DNA of 64,000 bases from Methylobacillus sp. MM3. GTDB taxonomy: Bacteria > Pseudomonadota > Gammaproteobacteria > Burkholderiales > Methylophilaceae. The stretch spans positions 682,001 to 746,000 of the forward strand of contig NZ_LXTQ01000001.1 in NCBI RefSeq assembly GCF_001645185.1, read 5' to 3'. Positions 34,707-43,458 of this stretch are shown here, piece by piece. A program made the position numbers and the translations under genes. Position 1 is the first letter of the stretch; the number at the start of each line of letters is the position of its first letter. The notes below the pieces were generated by a model. That model did no database searches. It had not been told where the DNA came from and was given only the letters and a program-made list of their open reading frames with translations.

Positions 34707-36029
34707 TCAGAACGTATACATCACGGTCAGCCACAGCTTCTCGGTATCGCGCTTGCGAGCCGCACTGTAGATGTCGTCTTCCTGGAAACGGGCGTATTCG
34801 ACCTTGCCCATCCACTTCTGGTAGGTATAGGCCGCCGCCAGATCCAGTTCCTTGCCATACTGGTCGCCAGTGCCGGCGCCAGCTGGCGTGGTGAAATCCT
34901 CATCCGAATTGATCCAGTGATATTCGCCGGTCAACTGGACATCCATCACCTTGCCGCCGAAAGAAACGAAGGTGTCCTTGATGCCCTGGTTGGGCGTCAC
35001 CAGGAACAGGTCGGCCCAGCCCTGGAACAGGTGGTTGGTGCCGAGCGGCGTCTGGAATGCAGAGCGGCCATCGTTGCTGGACAGCACTTCATGGTCGAGA
35101 CGCGCATACCAGGTGCCGAACTGGGCGCCGCCGCCCAGCTTCAGATAGTGCGAATCGATGTTGTCGTTGCCGTCGCGGTAGTCGTCCTGCTTGGCATACT
35201 CGGCGGTGTACAGCACCTTCCAGCCGGGGTTGACGGCATGGGCACCGTCGGCGCGCAGGCCCAATGTGCGATTGGAAGCGGTCTCGTTGAACGGTGCCGG
35301 ATTGGTGGCCTTGAACTCGCCGTTCCAGTCGATGAAGTAGCCGTAGCCGGTAATGCTTTCGCTCGGGGAAAGGCTGTACTTCAGGTTAGCGATCTCGACA
35401 TTGGCGCTGCGGTATTTGGTGGTGATCTGCTTGAGCCCGGCGAAGTGCGCCAGGTAGATCTGGGTGTCGGGCAGCAGGCCCTTGTTTTCCAGCGCGACAC
35501 CGTCGAACACCTGCATCACCTGGCGGAACTCGATGTTGCCGATGAAGCGCACGTTGTCCAGCTTGACCGACTGGCGGCCCAGGCGCAGCTTGGTGTTGCG
35601 GAGCCCTGCCCATTCCACGAACAGCTGGTTGATGTCGGTATCGTCGGGATCGGCGACCGCAGGGAATCGCGTTTTATCCGAAGGAACCGCTGCGCTGCGT
35701 CCGAAAACGCCATTGGAAGTATCATAAAAATCGTCGTTGAACTGCGCCACGTTGATGATCTGCGCGGCCACACTGAAATCATGGAACGGCGCGGTCTGCC
35801 AGCCGATCAGGCTGCGCAGCGTCCAGGCGTCGGCATTTTCGGTATGTGCCGGCACATCGTCGTCCACGTGCTCGTAACGCAGGCGGAAGTTGGTCATCGG
35901 CTTGCCGGCCGTGATGGCTTCCATCAACGACCCCAGCGCAGCCGGCTGATCGGCCGCCAGCGCGGGCGCGGCCAAGGTGCAGACGGCCAGAGCAGCCAGC
36001 AGGCGACTCGTCGTTTTATAACGGCTCAT
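34707..36029 (-). CDS. AlgE-like outer-membrane porin
   Basis: A 440-residue exported beta-barrel protein: signal peptide ending APALA-A, alternating hydrophobic strands such as FRLRYEHVDDD, LRLGRQSVKLDNVRFIG, FGTWYARLDHEV and the terminal LWLTVMYTF with a C-terminal Phe. The GRQ and D-rich turns resemble the alginate-export porin family found near nitrate respiration genes. It probably admits a small anion or carbohydrate; nitrate entry is possible. In the nar operon it lies between carbonic anhydrase and mobB. Confidence 0.75.
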   Translation of the reverse strand: MSRYKTTSRLLAALAVCTLAAPALAADQPAALGSLMEAITAGKPMTNFRLRYEHVDDDVPAHTENADAWTLRSLIGWQTAPFHDFSVAAQIINVAQFNDDFYDTSNGVFGRSAAVPSDKTRFPAVADPDDTDINQLFVEWAGLRNTKLRLGRQSVKLDNVRFIGNIEFRQVMQVFDGVALENKGLLPDTQIYLAHFAGLKQITTKYRSANVEIANLKYSLSPSESITGYGYFIDWNGEFKATNPAPFNETASNRTLGLRADGAHAVNPGWKVLYTAEYAKQDDYRDGNDNIDSHYLKLGGGAQFGTWYARLDHEVLSSNDGRSAFQTPLGTNHLFQGWADLFLVTPNQGIKDTFVSFGGKVMDVQLTGEYHWINSDEDFTTPAGAGTGDQYGKELDLAAAYTYQKWMGKVEYARFQEDDIYSAARKRDTEKLWLTVMYTF

Positions 36030-36059
36030 GATGCTCTCCCATAGGATAGTGATTGTTTC

Positions 36060-36755
36060 TTAAATGCCCGGCGCCACGATCTGCTCGAACGATGCCTCGC
36101 CGTGCAGGTTGAGGTTGGGCACCAGCACTTCGAAGCGGCCGGTCGCGGGGCGATATTGCAGCAGCTCGCCGCGCTCCATGTCGAAATACCAGCCATGCAG
36201 CGCCAGGCTGCCCTCCTCTACACGTCGCCGGATCCAGGGATACGAAAGCAGGTTCTCCAGCGAGATGAGGATGGCGGCCTGCTCGCACGCCTGCGTCTGG
36301 ATTTCCTCGGGTTTGCCCGGCAACTCCTGCAACACCTGCGCGCGCGCATCCGCTGCGATACCCAGCCATTTGGCGATCAGCTCCTCCTCGTCGCACTCCG
36401 GCGGCCGGTTGGCCATCAGCGTGCGTATCCCGCCGCAGCGGGCATGGCCCATCACGATGACGTGCTCGACCTCCAGATTACGCACCGCGAACGCCATGGC
36501 CGAACTGGTCGCGGCGAAGAACGTCGCCTGCACGTGCGGCGGCACGAGGTTGGCCACGTTGCGCACCACGAACATGTCACCGGGGTCGCAATCGGTCAGC
36601 AGTGCCGGGTCGCAACGCGAATCGCAGCAGGCGATCATCAGGGCCCGGGGGCGCTGTCCTTCCTCAAGCAGACGGTCGAACAGCGTGTGATGATTGCCCA
36701 GGTAATGATGCTGAAAACGCTTGAAGCCTTGTACGAACTTGCTGACGTCACGCAT
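36060..36755 (-). CDS. Beta-class carbonic anhydrase
   Basis: A 231-residue zinc enzyme interconverting CO2 and bicarbonate. The zinc ligands are plain: Cys in IACCDSRCDP, then HARCGG with His and Cys; the Asp-Arg dyad of CDSR completes the site. It sits 12 bases after narI, so it belongs to the nar transcript. This may support carboxylation or pH balance under nitrate respiration, but the linkage is not one I can explain from sequence. Confidence 0.93.
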   Translation of the reverse strand: MRDVSKFVQGFKRFQHHYLGNHHTLFDRLLEEGQRPRALMIACCDSRCDPALLTDCDPGDMFVVRNVANLVPPHVQATFFAATSSAMAFAVRNLEVEHVIVMGHARCGGIRTLMANRPPECDEEELIAKWLGIAADARAQVLQELPGKPEEIQTQACEQAAILISLENLLSYPWIRRRVEEGSLALHGWYFDMERGELLQYRPATGRFEVLVPNLNLHGEASFEQIVAPGI

Positions 36756-36767
36756 CGTTCGCTTTCT

Positions 36768-37460
36768 TTAGCGGAAGCTGCGTTTGCTGCGCACGATCTG
36801 GTAAGGCCGGCCGAGGTAGCCGAACGGCGCGCTCCATACGTGCACCATGCGGGTGAACGGAAACACCAGGAACACCGTCATGCCGAAGAACAGATGTACC
36901 TTGAAGATGGTGTCCACTTCCGCCAGCAGCGCCGGGTTCGGGTGCAGGTAGACGATGCTTTGCACCCATTCGGCCAGCGCGATCATCACGCCCGGATTGC
37001 CCTCGTTGGCATGCCCGATGGAGACCGGAATCGTCGACAGCCCCAGAATCAGCGTCAGCAGCAGCCAGCTCAGGATGAACTTGTCCGTACGGCGGCTCAC
37101 CGCCGACACGCGCGCATTGAACATGCGGCGCAGCCACAGCATCGCGCCGCCCGTCAGCGCCAGCAGGCCGAAGATGGTGCCAGCCCAGATGGCGACCATC
37201 TGGTGCGCCATGTCCGATACGCCCAGCGCAGTGAACCAGCCATGCGGCGTCAGCAAACCCACCGCATGGCCGCCGAAGATCGCGAGCACGCCGATATGGA
37301 ACAGGTTGCTGGAAACGCGCAGGTTACCCTTGGACAAGAGCTGGCTGGAATCGCTTTTCCAGGTGTACTGCTCGCGGTCGAAGCGCAGGATGCTGCCGAG
37401 CAGGAACACGGAAAGCGCGATATAGGGATAGACCCCGTAAAGAAAATTGTGCAGGTTCAT
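36768..37460 (-). CDS. narI: NarI, nitrate reductase gamma subunit
   Basis: A 230-residue membrane cytochrome b taking electrons from quinol and passing them to NarH. Five hydrophobic segments carry the heme-ligand histidines (for example HIGVLAIFGGHAVGLLTPHG and KVHLFFGMTVFLVFPFTRMVHVW), as in NarI. It ends narGHJI and precedes carbonic anhydrase. Its start lies 11 bases beyond narJ. Confidence 0.96.
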   Translation of the reverse strand: MNLHNFLYGVYPYIALSVFLLGSILRFDREQYTWKSDSSQLLSKGNLRVSSNLFHIGVLAIFGGHAVGLLTPHGWFTALGVSDMAHQMVAIWAGTIFGLLALTGGAMLWLRRMFNARVSAVSRRTDKFILSWLLLTLILGLSTIPVSIGHANEGNPGVMIALAEWVQSIVYLHPNPALLAEVDTIFKVHLFFGMTVFLVFPFTRMVHVWSAPFGYLGRPYQIVRSKRSFR

Positions 37461-37471
37461 GATGGTTCTCC

Positions 37472-37990
37472 TCAGGCGGCAAGGCGCGTCAGCGTCGCCC
37501 GCCCCTCGACGATGGAAAGCAGCGCCGCATACGGGCTGCCGGCTTTGTTCAGGTTGTCGGTCAGCACCTTGAACACCTTGTTGGCGTCCGAGAGAAAGAC
37601 CATCGCCTCGTTGTCGTCCAGATAGGCGGCGAATTCCAGGATCAGCGGCAGGTAGTCCGGCAGTTCGTTACCCTGCACCTCCACGCCGTAATCCTTGTAC
37701 AGCTCGCCCAGATCGATCAGCGCGGGCCCACGGTTCTTGTCGTCACCGAACAGATGATGCGTCAGGTGCAGGCTATGCTCGGCCGTCATGTCGAAGGTCT
37801 GCACGTAGTCTTCCTGCAACGCGGTCAGCGGCTTGCTCGCGAGGTGGTCGATGAATTCGCACAGTGCGGCCCGTTCCGCATCGTCGATGTCGGTGCATTC
37901 GGCGAGGCGTTCCGGCAACTCGGGCAAGTGGTCGATCAGCTCCTGCTCGGGGTATTCCAGCAGTACGGAAAGCAGTTTGTAGATTTGCAT
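37472..37990 (-). CDS. narJ: NarJ, nitrate reductase assembly chaperone
   Basis: A 172-residue cytoplasmic helical protein that helps insert the molybdenum cofactor into NarG. Typical features are the acidic N-terminal helices (YKLLSVLLEYPEQELIDHLPEL), FDMTAEHSLHLTHHLFGDDKNRG and the later NELPDYLPLILEFAAYLDD. It lies 13 bases after narH and before narI, the standard place. Confidence 0.95.
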   Translation of the reverse strand: MQIYKLLSVLLEYPEQELIDHLPELPERLAECTDIDDAERAALCEFIDHLASKPLTALQEDYVQTFDMTAEHSLHLTHHLFGDDKNRGPALIDLGELYKDYGVEVQGNELPDYLPLILEFAAYLDDNEAMVFLSDANKVFKVLTDNLNKAGSPYAALLSIVEGRATLTRLAA

Positions 37991-38003
37991 GATGTTCTCC
38001 TGA

Positions 38004-39548
38004 TTACTCGTCTGCGGAAGGCGCCAGTTCCTTCGGCTCCATCGATTCCTTGCGGCGGCGCGGGAACAGCGTGATCTTGCTGACGCCCGCCGAAGTATCG
38101 TTGCCGAAAGTGAAGCCGTTCTGGCCCTGGAAGCCGTGGAAGTCGTCCAGCGTCACTTCCGCGTGGCCGGTCGGGATCACGAAACGGTCTTCGTAGTTGG
38201 CGATGGCGAGGTAGCGGTACATTTCCAGCGCCATTTCCTCGGTGATGCCCGCCTTCTCAAGCGCACGGGTGTCGGCCTTGCCTTCCACATGCACGGAGCG
38301 CTGGTAGCTGCGCATCGCGATCATGCGGTTGAGCGCGCTGATGATGGGCTCTTCCTTGCCTGCGGTCAGCAGGTTGGCGAGGTACTGCACCGGCAGGCGC
38401 ATCGAGCCCGCCAGCGGAATCGCGCCGTCCGGGCCGACCGGCAGGTTGCCCTGGTCGATCTGCGACTGCACCGGAGAAAGCGGCGGCACGTACCACACCA
38501 TCGGCAGCGTGCGGAATTCCGGGTGCATCGGGAAGGCGATCTTCCACTCGATCGCCATCTTGTAGATCGGCGATTTCTGCGCGGCGATGATCCAGTCCTC
38601 GTTGATGCCCTCGGCGCGGGCCGCGGCGATCACTTCCGGGTCGTTCGGGTCGAGGAAGATATTGCACTGGGCTTCGTAGAGATCCTGCTCGTTCTCGGTG
38701 CTGGCCAGTTCCTCGATGCGGTCGGCGTCGTACAGCATGATGCCGTTGTAGCGGATGCGGCCGACGCAGGATTCGGAGCACACCGTCGGCATGCCGGATT
38801 CCACGCGCGGATAGCAGCCGACGCACTTTTCGGCCTTGCCCGATTCCCAGTTGTAGAACACCTTCTTGTACGGGCAGGAGCTGACGCACATGCGCCAGCC
38901 GCGGCACTTGTCCTGGTCCACCAGCACGATGCCGTCTTCCTCGCGCTTGTACATCGAGCCGGAGGGGCAGGCGGCGACGCAGGCCGGGTTGAGGCAGTGG
39001 TTGCAGATGCGCGGCAGATACATGTGGAAGGTGTTCTCGAACTGCCCATACATCTCCTTCTGGATGTTGTGCATGTTCTGGTCTTTGCTGCGCTTGGAAT
39101 ACTCACCTGCCAGGTCGTCTTCCCAGTTCGGGCCCCAGGTGATCTTTTCCATCGTCTCGCCGGTGATCTGCGACAGCGGGCGCGCGGTCGGCGCGGCTTC
39201 CGATAGCGGCGCGTTCTGCAGACGGGCGTAGTTGTAGGTGAACGGCTCGTAGTAGTCGTCGATCTCCGGCAGGTCCGGGTTGGCGAAGATGTTCATCAGC
39301 TTGGAGCTCCGGCTGCCGGATTTCAGCTCCAGCTTGCCGTTCTTCAGCTCCCAGCCGCCGTTCCACTTGTCCTGGTCTTCCCACTGCTTGGGATAGCCGA
39401 CGCCGGGCTTGGACTCGACGTTGTTGAACCAGGCGTATTCCACGCCCTTGCGGTTGGTCCAGACGTTCTTGCACGTCACCGAGCAGGTATGGCAGCCGAT
39501 GCACTTGTCCAGATTGAAGACAAAGGCGAATTGTGCGCGTACTTTCAT
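38004..39548 (-). CDS. narH: NarH, nitrate reductase beta subunit
   Basis: A 514-residue iron-sulfur protein between NarI and NarG. Four cluster groups are visible: Cys16, Cys19, Cys22, Cys26 (CIGCHTCSVTC), CNHCLNPACVAACP, CRGWRMCVSSCP in which Trp replaces a Cys to give the 3Fe-4S cluster, and CVGCYPRVESGMPTVCSESCVG. Standard length. It is separated from narG by 117 bases that hold an imperfect inverted repeat. Confidence 0.97.
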   Translation of the reverse strand: MKVRAQFAFVFNLDKCIGCHTCSVTCKNVWTNRKGVEYAWFNNVESKPGVGYPKQWEDQDKWNGGWELKNGKLELKSGSRSSKLMNIFANPDLPEIDDYYEPFTYNYARLQNAPLSEAAPTARPLSQITGETMEKITWGPNWEDDLAGEYSKRSKDQNMHNIQKEMYGQFENTFHMYLPRICNHCLNPACVAACPSGSMYKREEDGIVLVDQDKCRGWRMCVSSCPYKKVFYNWESGKAEKCVGCYPRVESGMPTVCSESCVGRIRYNGIMLYDADRIEELASTENEQDLYEAQCNIFLDPNDPEVIAAARAEGINEDWIIAAQKSPIYKMAIEWKIAFPMHPEFRTLPMVWYVPPLSPVQSQIDQGNLPVGPDGAIPLAGSMRLPVQYLANLLTAGKEEPIISALNRMIAMRSYQRSVHVEGKADTRALEKAGITEEMALEMYRYLAIANYEDRFVIPTGHAEVTLDDFHGFQGQNGFTFGNDTSAGVSKITLFPRRRKESMEPKELAPSADE

Positions 39549-39570
39549 GGTGTATCTCCTAAAAATCTTT

Positions 39571-39652
39571 AACCACCGAGCACACAGAGCGCACGGAGAA
39601 AAACACGAAGACCATCAAGCATCTCTCCGTGTACTCCGTGTTCCCTGCGGTT
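39571..39652. repeat. Imperfect inverted repeat of the CACAGAG type (copy 1)
   Basis: The narG-narH gap contains CACCGAGCACACAGAG and GCACGGAGAA, then CTCTCCGTG, ACTCCGTG and CTGCGGT. The arms mirror each other over about 80 bases. A close relative lies at 59932-60006. The CACAGAG/CTCTGTG theme is common to REP-like elements in beta- and gammaproteobacteria. Being inside narGHJI it may form a hairpin in the message. Confidence 0.65.
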
Positions 39653-39665
39653 CAGGCTCTTCATC

Positions 39666-42600
39666 TCAGCGGGATCCGACGCCGACGGGGTTGAGTTGCG
39701 CTTCGCGTTCCGGCGTCAGTTCGCGTTCCAGCCAGTCGATGTCCTGGTCTTCCACCTTGTGCAGCACCACCTGCTCGTCACGCTGGCAACCCACCGTGCC
39801 GTAGTAGTTGAAGCTGTACGAAAGCTGCGCGTAGCCGCCGATCATGTTGGTCGGCTTGACGATCACGCGGGTCACCGAGTTGAGAATGCCGCCCCGCTTG
39901 TTGGTGGATACCGAGCCCGGCACATTCACGTTCTTTTCCTGCGCGTGGTACATCATCGCCATGCCGCGCGGCACGCGCTGCGAAACCACCGCGCGGGCCA
40001 TGGTCGCGCCGTTGGCGTTGACCGCTTCCACCCAGTCGTTGTCCTGGATGCCGATGGATTGCGCATCGGTTTCGGAGAGCCACACATACGGGCCGCCGCG
40101 GAACAGCGTCAGCATGCGCAGGGTGTCCTGGTACGAGGAGTGGATGCCCCACTTGGAGTGCGGCGTGATCCAGGAGAGCACCAGGTGCGGCTTGGCACGG
40201 ACCGCAGCCGGCACGGTGTTCTGCGCCTTCATGTCCAGCGGGCCGCGATAGGCGCAGAAGCCCTCGCCGAAATCCAGCATCCACTCGTGATCCTGATAGA
40301 AGTGCGCGCGGCCGGTCAGCGTGCGGAACGGGATGTGCTCGTGGATGTTGGTGTAACCGGCGGTGTACGACACCGTTTCCGACTCGATGCCGGACCAGGT
40401 CGGCGCGGTGATGATCTTGCGCGGCTGGGCCTGGATATCCTTGAAGGTGATCTTGTCCTCGTGGCGTCCGGCATACAGGTGATGGTGGTCGATACCGGTC
40501 TTCTTCGAGAGCGCGCTCCACGACTTGTGCGCCACTTCGCCGTTGGTCTCCGGCGCCATGCGCATCACCGCATCGCACACGCCGATGTCCTCTTCCAGCG
40601 ACGGCATGCCGAAGGAAATGCCCGGCTCCTTCACCGTGTAGTTGCACTTCTTGAGCTCTTCGTACTCCTGCTCGGTGTTCCAGTCGATGCCCTTGATGTT
40701 GTTGCCGAGCTTGGTCATCAGCGGGCCGAGCGCGATGAACTTCTTGTAGGTGTTGGCGTAGTCGCGCTCCACCACCTTGAGGATAGGCATGGTCTTGCCG
40801 GGCACCGGCGCGATGCCTTCCTTCTTCCAGTCGGTCACATAGCCGAAAGGCTGCGCCAGCTCGGCGGCCGAGTCGTGCTGCATCGGCAATGCGACGAGAT
40901 CCTTCTTGGTGCCGAGATGCTTTTCGGCCAGCGTCGAGAACGCCTTGGCGATGGACTTGAAAATCTGCCAGTCGGACTTGGATTCCCAGCCTGGGCTGAC
41001 CGCTTCCGACAGCGGGTGGATGAAGGGATGCATGTCGGTGGTGTTGAGGTCGTTCTTCTCATACCAGGTCGCGGTCGGCAGGATGATGTCGGAATACGCG
41101 CCAGTGGAATTGAGGCGGAAGTTGATGTCCACCATCAGGTCCAGCTTGGCCGTCGGTGCATTCTCGTGCCACTTCACTTCCTGGTTGTCGCGACCGGCGC
41201 CCCCTTCCTGCAGCACGCCGTTCTGCGCGCCCAGCAGGTGCTTGAGGAAATACTCGTGGCCCTTGGCGGAAGTGCCGATCAGGTTGGCGCGCCAGACGAT
41301 CAGGTTGCGCGGCCAGTTGACCGGGTTATCGACGTCGGCGAAGGAGACATCCAGTTCGCCGTTCTGAAGCTTGTCGACCACATGCTGCGCGATGCCGGCT
41401 TCATCGGTCGCGCCGGCTTTTTCGGCCTCGGCCACCAGGTTCAGCGGATTCGCATTCCAGTGCGGCATGGAAGGCAGCCAGCCCATGCGCGTGGCGGCGA
41501 CGTTGTAGTCGGCCAGCGAATAGCCTTTGTACTTGCCCTTGCCCGCCGGGGACAGCAGGTCGTCGGCCTTCACCGTCTCGTAGCGCCATTGGTCGGTATG
41601 GAAATACCAGTACGAGGTGGAATTCATGTGACGCGGCGGACGCTGCCAGTCGAGGCCGAACGCGATCGGCGCCCAACCCGCCTGCGGCCGCAGTTTTTCC
41701 TGGCCCACGTAGTGCGCCCAGCCGCCGCCGGTCTGGCCGACGCAGCCGCACATGTGCAGCAGGTTCATGATCGAGCGATAAGCCAGGTCGTTGTGGTACC
41801 AGTGATTGATCGCGGCGCCCATGATCACCATGGACTTGCCCTTGGTCTTGGAGGCGTTGTAGGCGAATTCGCGGCCGGTGCGCTCGATGTCGGCGGCCTT
41901 CACCCCGGTGACCTTTTCGGCCCAGGCCGGGGTGTAGGCGACATCGGCATCCGCATAGGATTGCGCCACGTTGCCGCCGCCCAAACCGCGGTCGATGCCG
42001 TACTGCGCCACCTGCAAATCGAACACCGAGGCGACCAGCGCTTCCTCGCCGCTGGCCAGTTTCACCTTGCGTACCGGCACGTTGCGGAACAGCAGTTCGT
42101 CTTCATCCTGGTTGAAATGCGGGAAGCCGACCGACGCCACTTCGGCGTGATCGCCGATGCAGGAGAGCTCGGCGACGATTTCGGCCTGGGTGGCGGCGTT
42201 CTTCGGCAGCAGGTTCCACTTGCCGTCCTCGCCCCAGCGGAAACCGATGGAGCCGTTGGGCGCAACGAAGGAGCGGCTGGCCTCGTCGTACACAATCGTC
42301 TTCCAGTCCGGATTGTTGGTTTCGCCCAGCGCGCCATCGAAATCGGAAGCGCGCAGGAAGCGGTCGGATACCCAGGCGTCACCATGTTGGCGCAGCATCA
42401 CCTGCATCGGCAGGTCGGTGTACTTGCGGGCATATTCCTGGAAATACGGGTCCTGCCGGTCGATGTAGTATTCCTTCAGCGCGACGTGCCCCATCGCCAG
42501 GAAGGCGGCGGAGTCGGTGCCCTGGCGGATCGGCATCCACAGGTCGGAGAACTTGCAGAACTCGGCATAGTCCGGCGCCATCGCGACGATCTTGGCGCCT

Positions 42601-43421
42601 TTATAGCGAACTTCAGAGGCAAAGTGCGCGTCCGGCGTGCGGGTCATCGGCAGGTTGGCGCCGGTGATGATGATGTAGGTCGAGTTGTACCAGTCGGCCG
42701 ATTCCGGCACGTCGGTCTGCTCGCCCCAGGTCTGCGGGCTGGCAGCGGGCAAATCACAGTACCAGTCGTAAAAAGAACCGCAGGCACCGCCGATCATCGA
42801 CAGATAGCGCGAGCCTGCCGCGTAGGAAATCATCGACATCGCGGGGATAGGCGAGAAGCCGTAAATGCGGTCCGGACCCCACTTGTTGATGGTGTGCACG
42901 TTGGCAGCGGCGATGATCTCGGTCACTTCTTCCCAGCTGGTGCGGACAAAACCGCCGAGGCCGCGCACCGCCGTGTACTGCTTGCGCTTCTTCTCGTCGG
43001 CCTGGATTGCGGCCCAGGCTTCCACCGGGTCTTTTCCGCTCTTGCGCTCGGCGCGGTACAGGTCGAGCAGGCGGCCGCGTATCATCGGGTGCTTGATGCG
43101 GTGCGGGCTGTACAGATACCAGGAGAACGAGGCGCCGCGCTGGCAGCCGCGCGGCTCATGGTCGGGCAGGTCGTCGCGGGTGCGCGGGTAGTCGGTCTGC
43201 TGCATCTCGAACGACACCAGGCCGTTCTTCACGAAGATCTTCCAGGAGCAGCCGCCGGTGCAGTTCACGCCGTGGGTGGAACGCACCACCTTGTCGTGCT
43301 GCCAGCGGTGGCGGTAGGCGTCTTCCCACTGACGGTCTTCGTTGGTGACGATGCCGTGCCCGTTGGAGAAGGTCTCCTTGACCTTGTCGAAGAATTTCAG
43401 ACGATCGAGAAAGTGACTCAT
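39666..43421 (-). CDS. narG: NarG, membrane-bound respiratory nitrate reductase catalytic subunit
   Basis: This 1251-residue molybdenum enzyme reduces nitrate to nitrite on the cytoplasmic side. FS0 ligands His50, Cys54 and Cys58 (STHGVNCTGGCSW) and the Cys in GCQRGASFSWYLYSP are present, and the Asp in ANLPMTRTPDAHFA-like region and later MGD-binding stretches fit NarG. AGGAG precedes ATG 43421; the frame runs 39 codons further upstream without support. It heads narGHJI and follows narK2 by 37 bases. A 1247-codon open frame on the other strand is a GC-bias shadow. Confidence 0.98.
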   Translation of the reverse strand: MSHFLDRLKFFDKVKETFSNGHGIVTNEDRQWEDAYRHRWQHDKVVRSTHGVNCTGGCSWKIFVKNGLVSFEMQQTDYPRTRDDLPDHEPRGCQRGASFSWYLYSPHRIKHPMIRGRLLDLYRAERKSGKDPVEAWAAIQADEKKRKQYTAVRGLGGFVRTSWEEVTEIIAAANVHTINKWGPDRIYGFSPIPAMSMISYAAGSRYLSMIGGACGSFYDWYCDLPAASPQTWGEQTDVPESADWYNSTYIIITGANLPMTRTPDAHFASEVRYKGAKIVAMAPDYAEFCKFSDLWMPIRQGTDSAAFLAMGHVALKEYYIDRQDPYFQEYARKYTDLPMQVMLRQHGDAWVSDRFLRASDFDGALGETNNPDWKTIVYDEASRSFVAPNGSIGFRWGEDGKWNLLPKNAATQAEIVAELSCIGDHAEVASVGFPHFNQDEDELLFRNVPVRKVKLASGEEALVASVFDLQVAQYGIDRGLGGGNVAQSYADADVAYTPAWAEKVTGVKAADIERTGREFAYNASKTKGKSMVIMGAAINHWYHNDLAYRSIMNLLHMCGCVGQTGGGWAHYVGQEKLRPQAGWAPIAFGLDWQRPPRHMNSTSYWYFHTDQWRYETVKADDLLSPAGKGKYKGYSLADYNVAATRMGWLPSMPHWNANPLNLVAEAEKAGATDEAGIAQHVVDKLQNGELDVSFADVDNPVNWPRNLIVWRANLIGTSAKGHEYFLKHLLGAQNGVLQEGGAGRDNQEVKWHENAPTAKLDLMVDINFRLNSTGAYSDIILPTATWYEKNDLNTTDMHPFIHPLSEAVSPGWESKSDWQIFKSIAKAFSTLAEKHLGTKKDLVALPMQHDSAAELAQPFGYVTDWKKEGIAPVPGKTMPILKVVERDYANTYKKFIALGPLMTKLGNNIKGIDWNTEQEYEELKKCNYTVKEPGISFGMPSLEEDIGVCDAVMRMAPETNGEVAHKSWSALSKKTGIDHHHLYAGRHEDKITFKDIQAQPRKIITAPTWSGIESETVSYTAGYTNIHEHIPFRTLTGRAHFYQDHEWMLDFGEGFCAYRGPLDMKAQNTVPAAVRAKPHLVLSWITPHSKWGIHSSYQDTLRMLTLFRGGPYVWLSETDAQSIGIQDNDWVEAVNANGATMARAVVSQRVPRGMAMMYHAQEKNVNVPGSVSTNKRGGILNSVTRVIVKPTNMIGGYAQLSYSFNYYGTVGCQRDEQVVLHKVEDQDIDWLERELTPEREAQLNPVGVGSR

Positions 43422-43458
43422 GTTATTTGCTCCTGTTGAATTCGTGTGTAGCCAGCCA

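Noticed and set aside
39696-43439. 1247-codon open frame on the plus strand opposite narG
   Set aside because: It lies exactly antisense to narG, has no recognisable domain and a strange composition; long antisense frames are common in high-GC genes.
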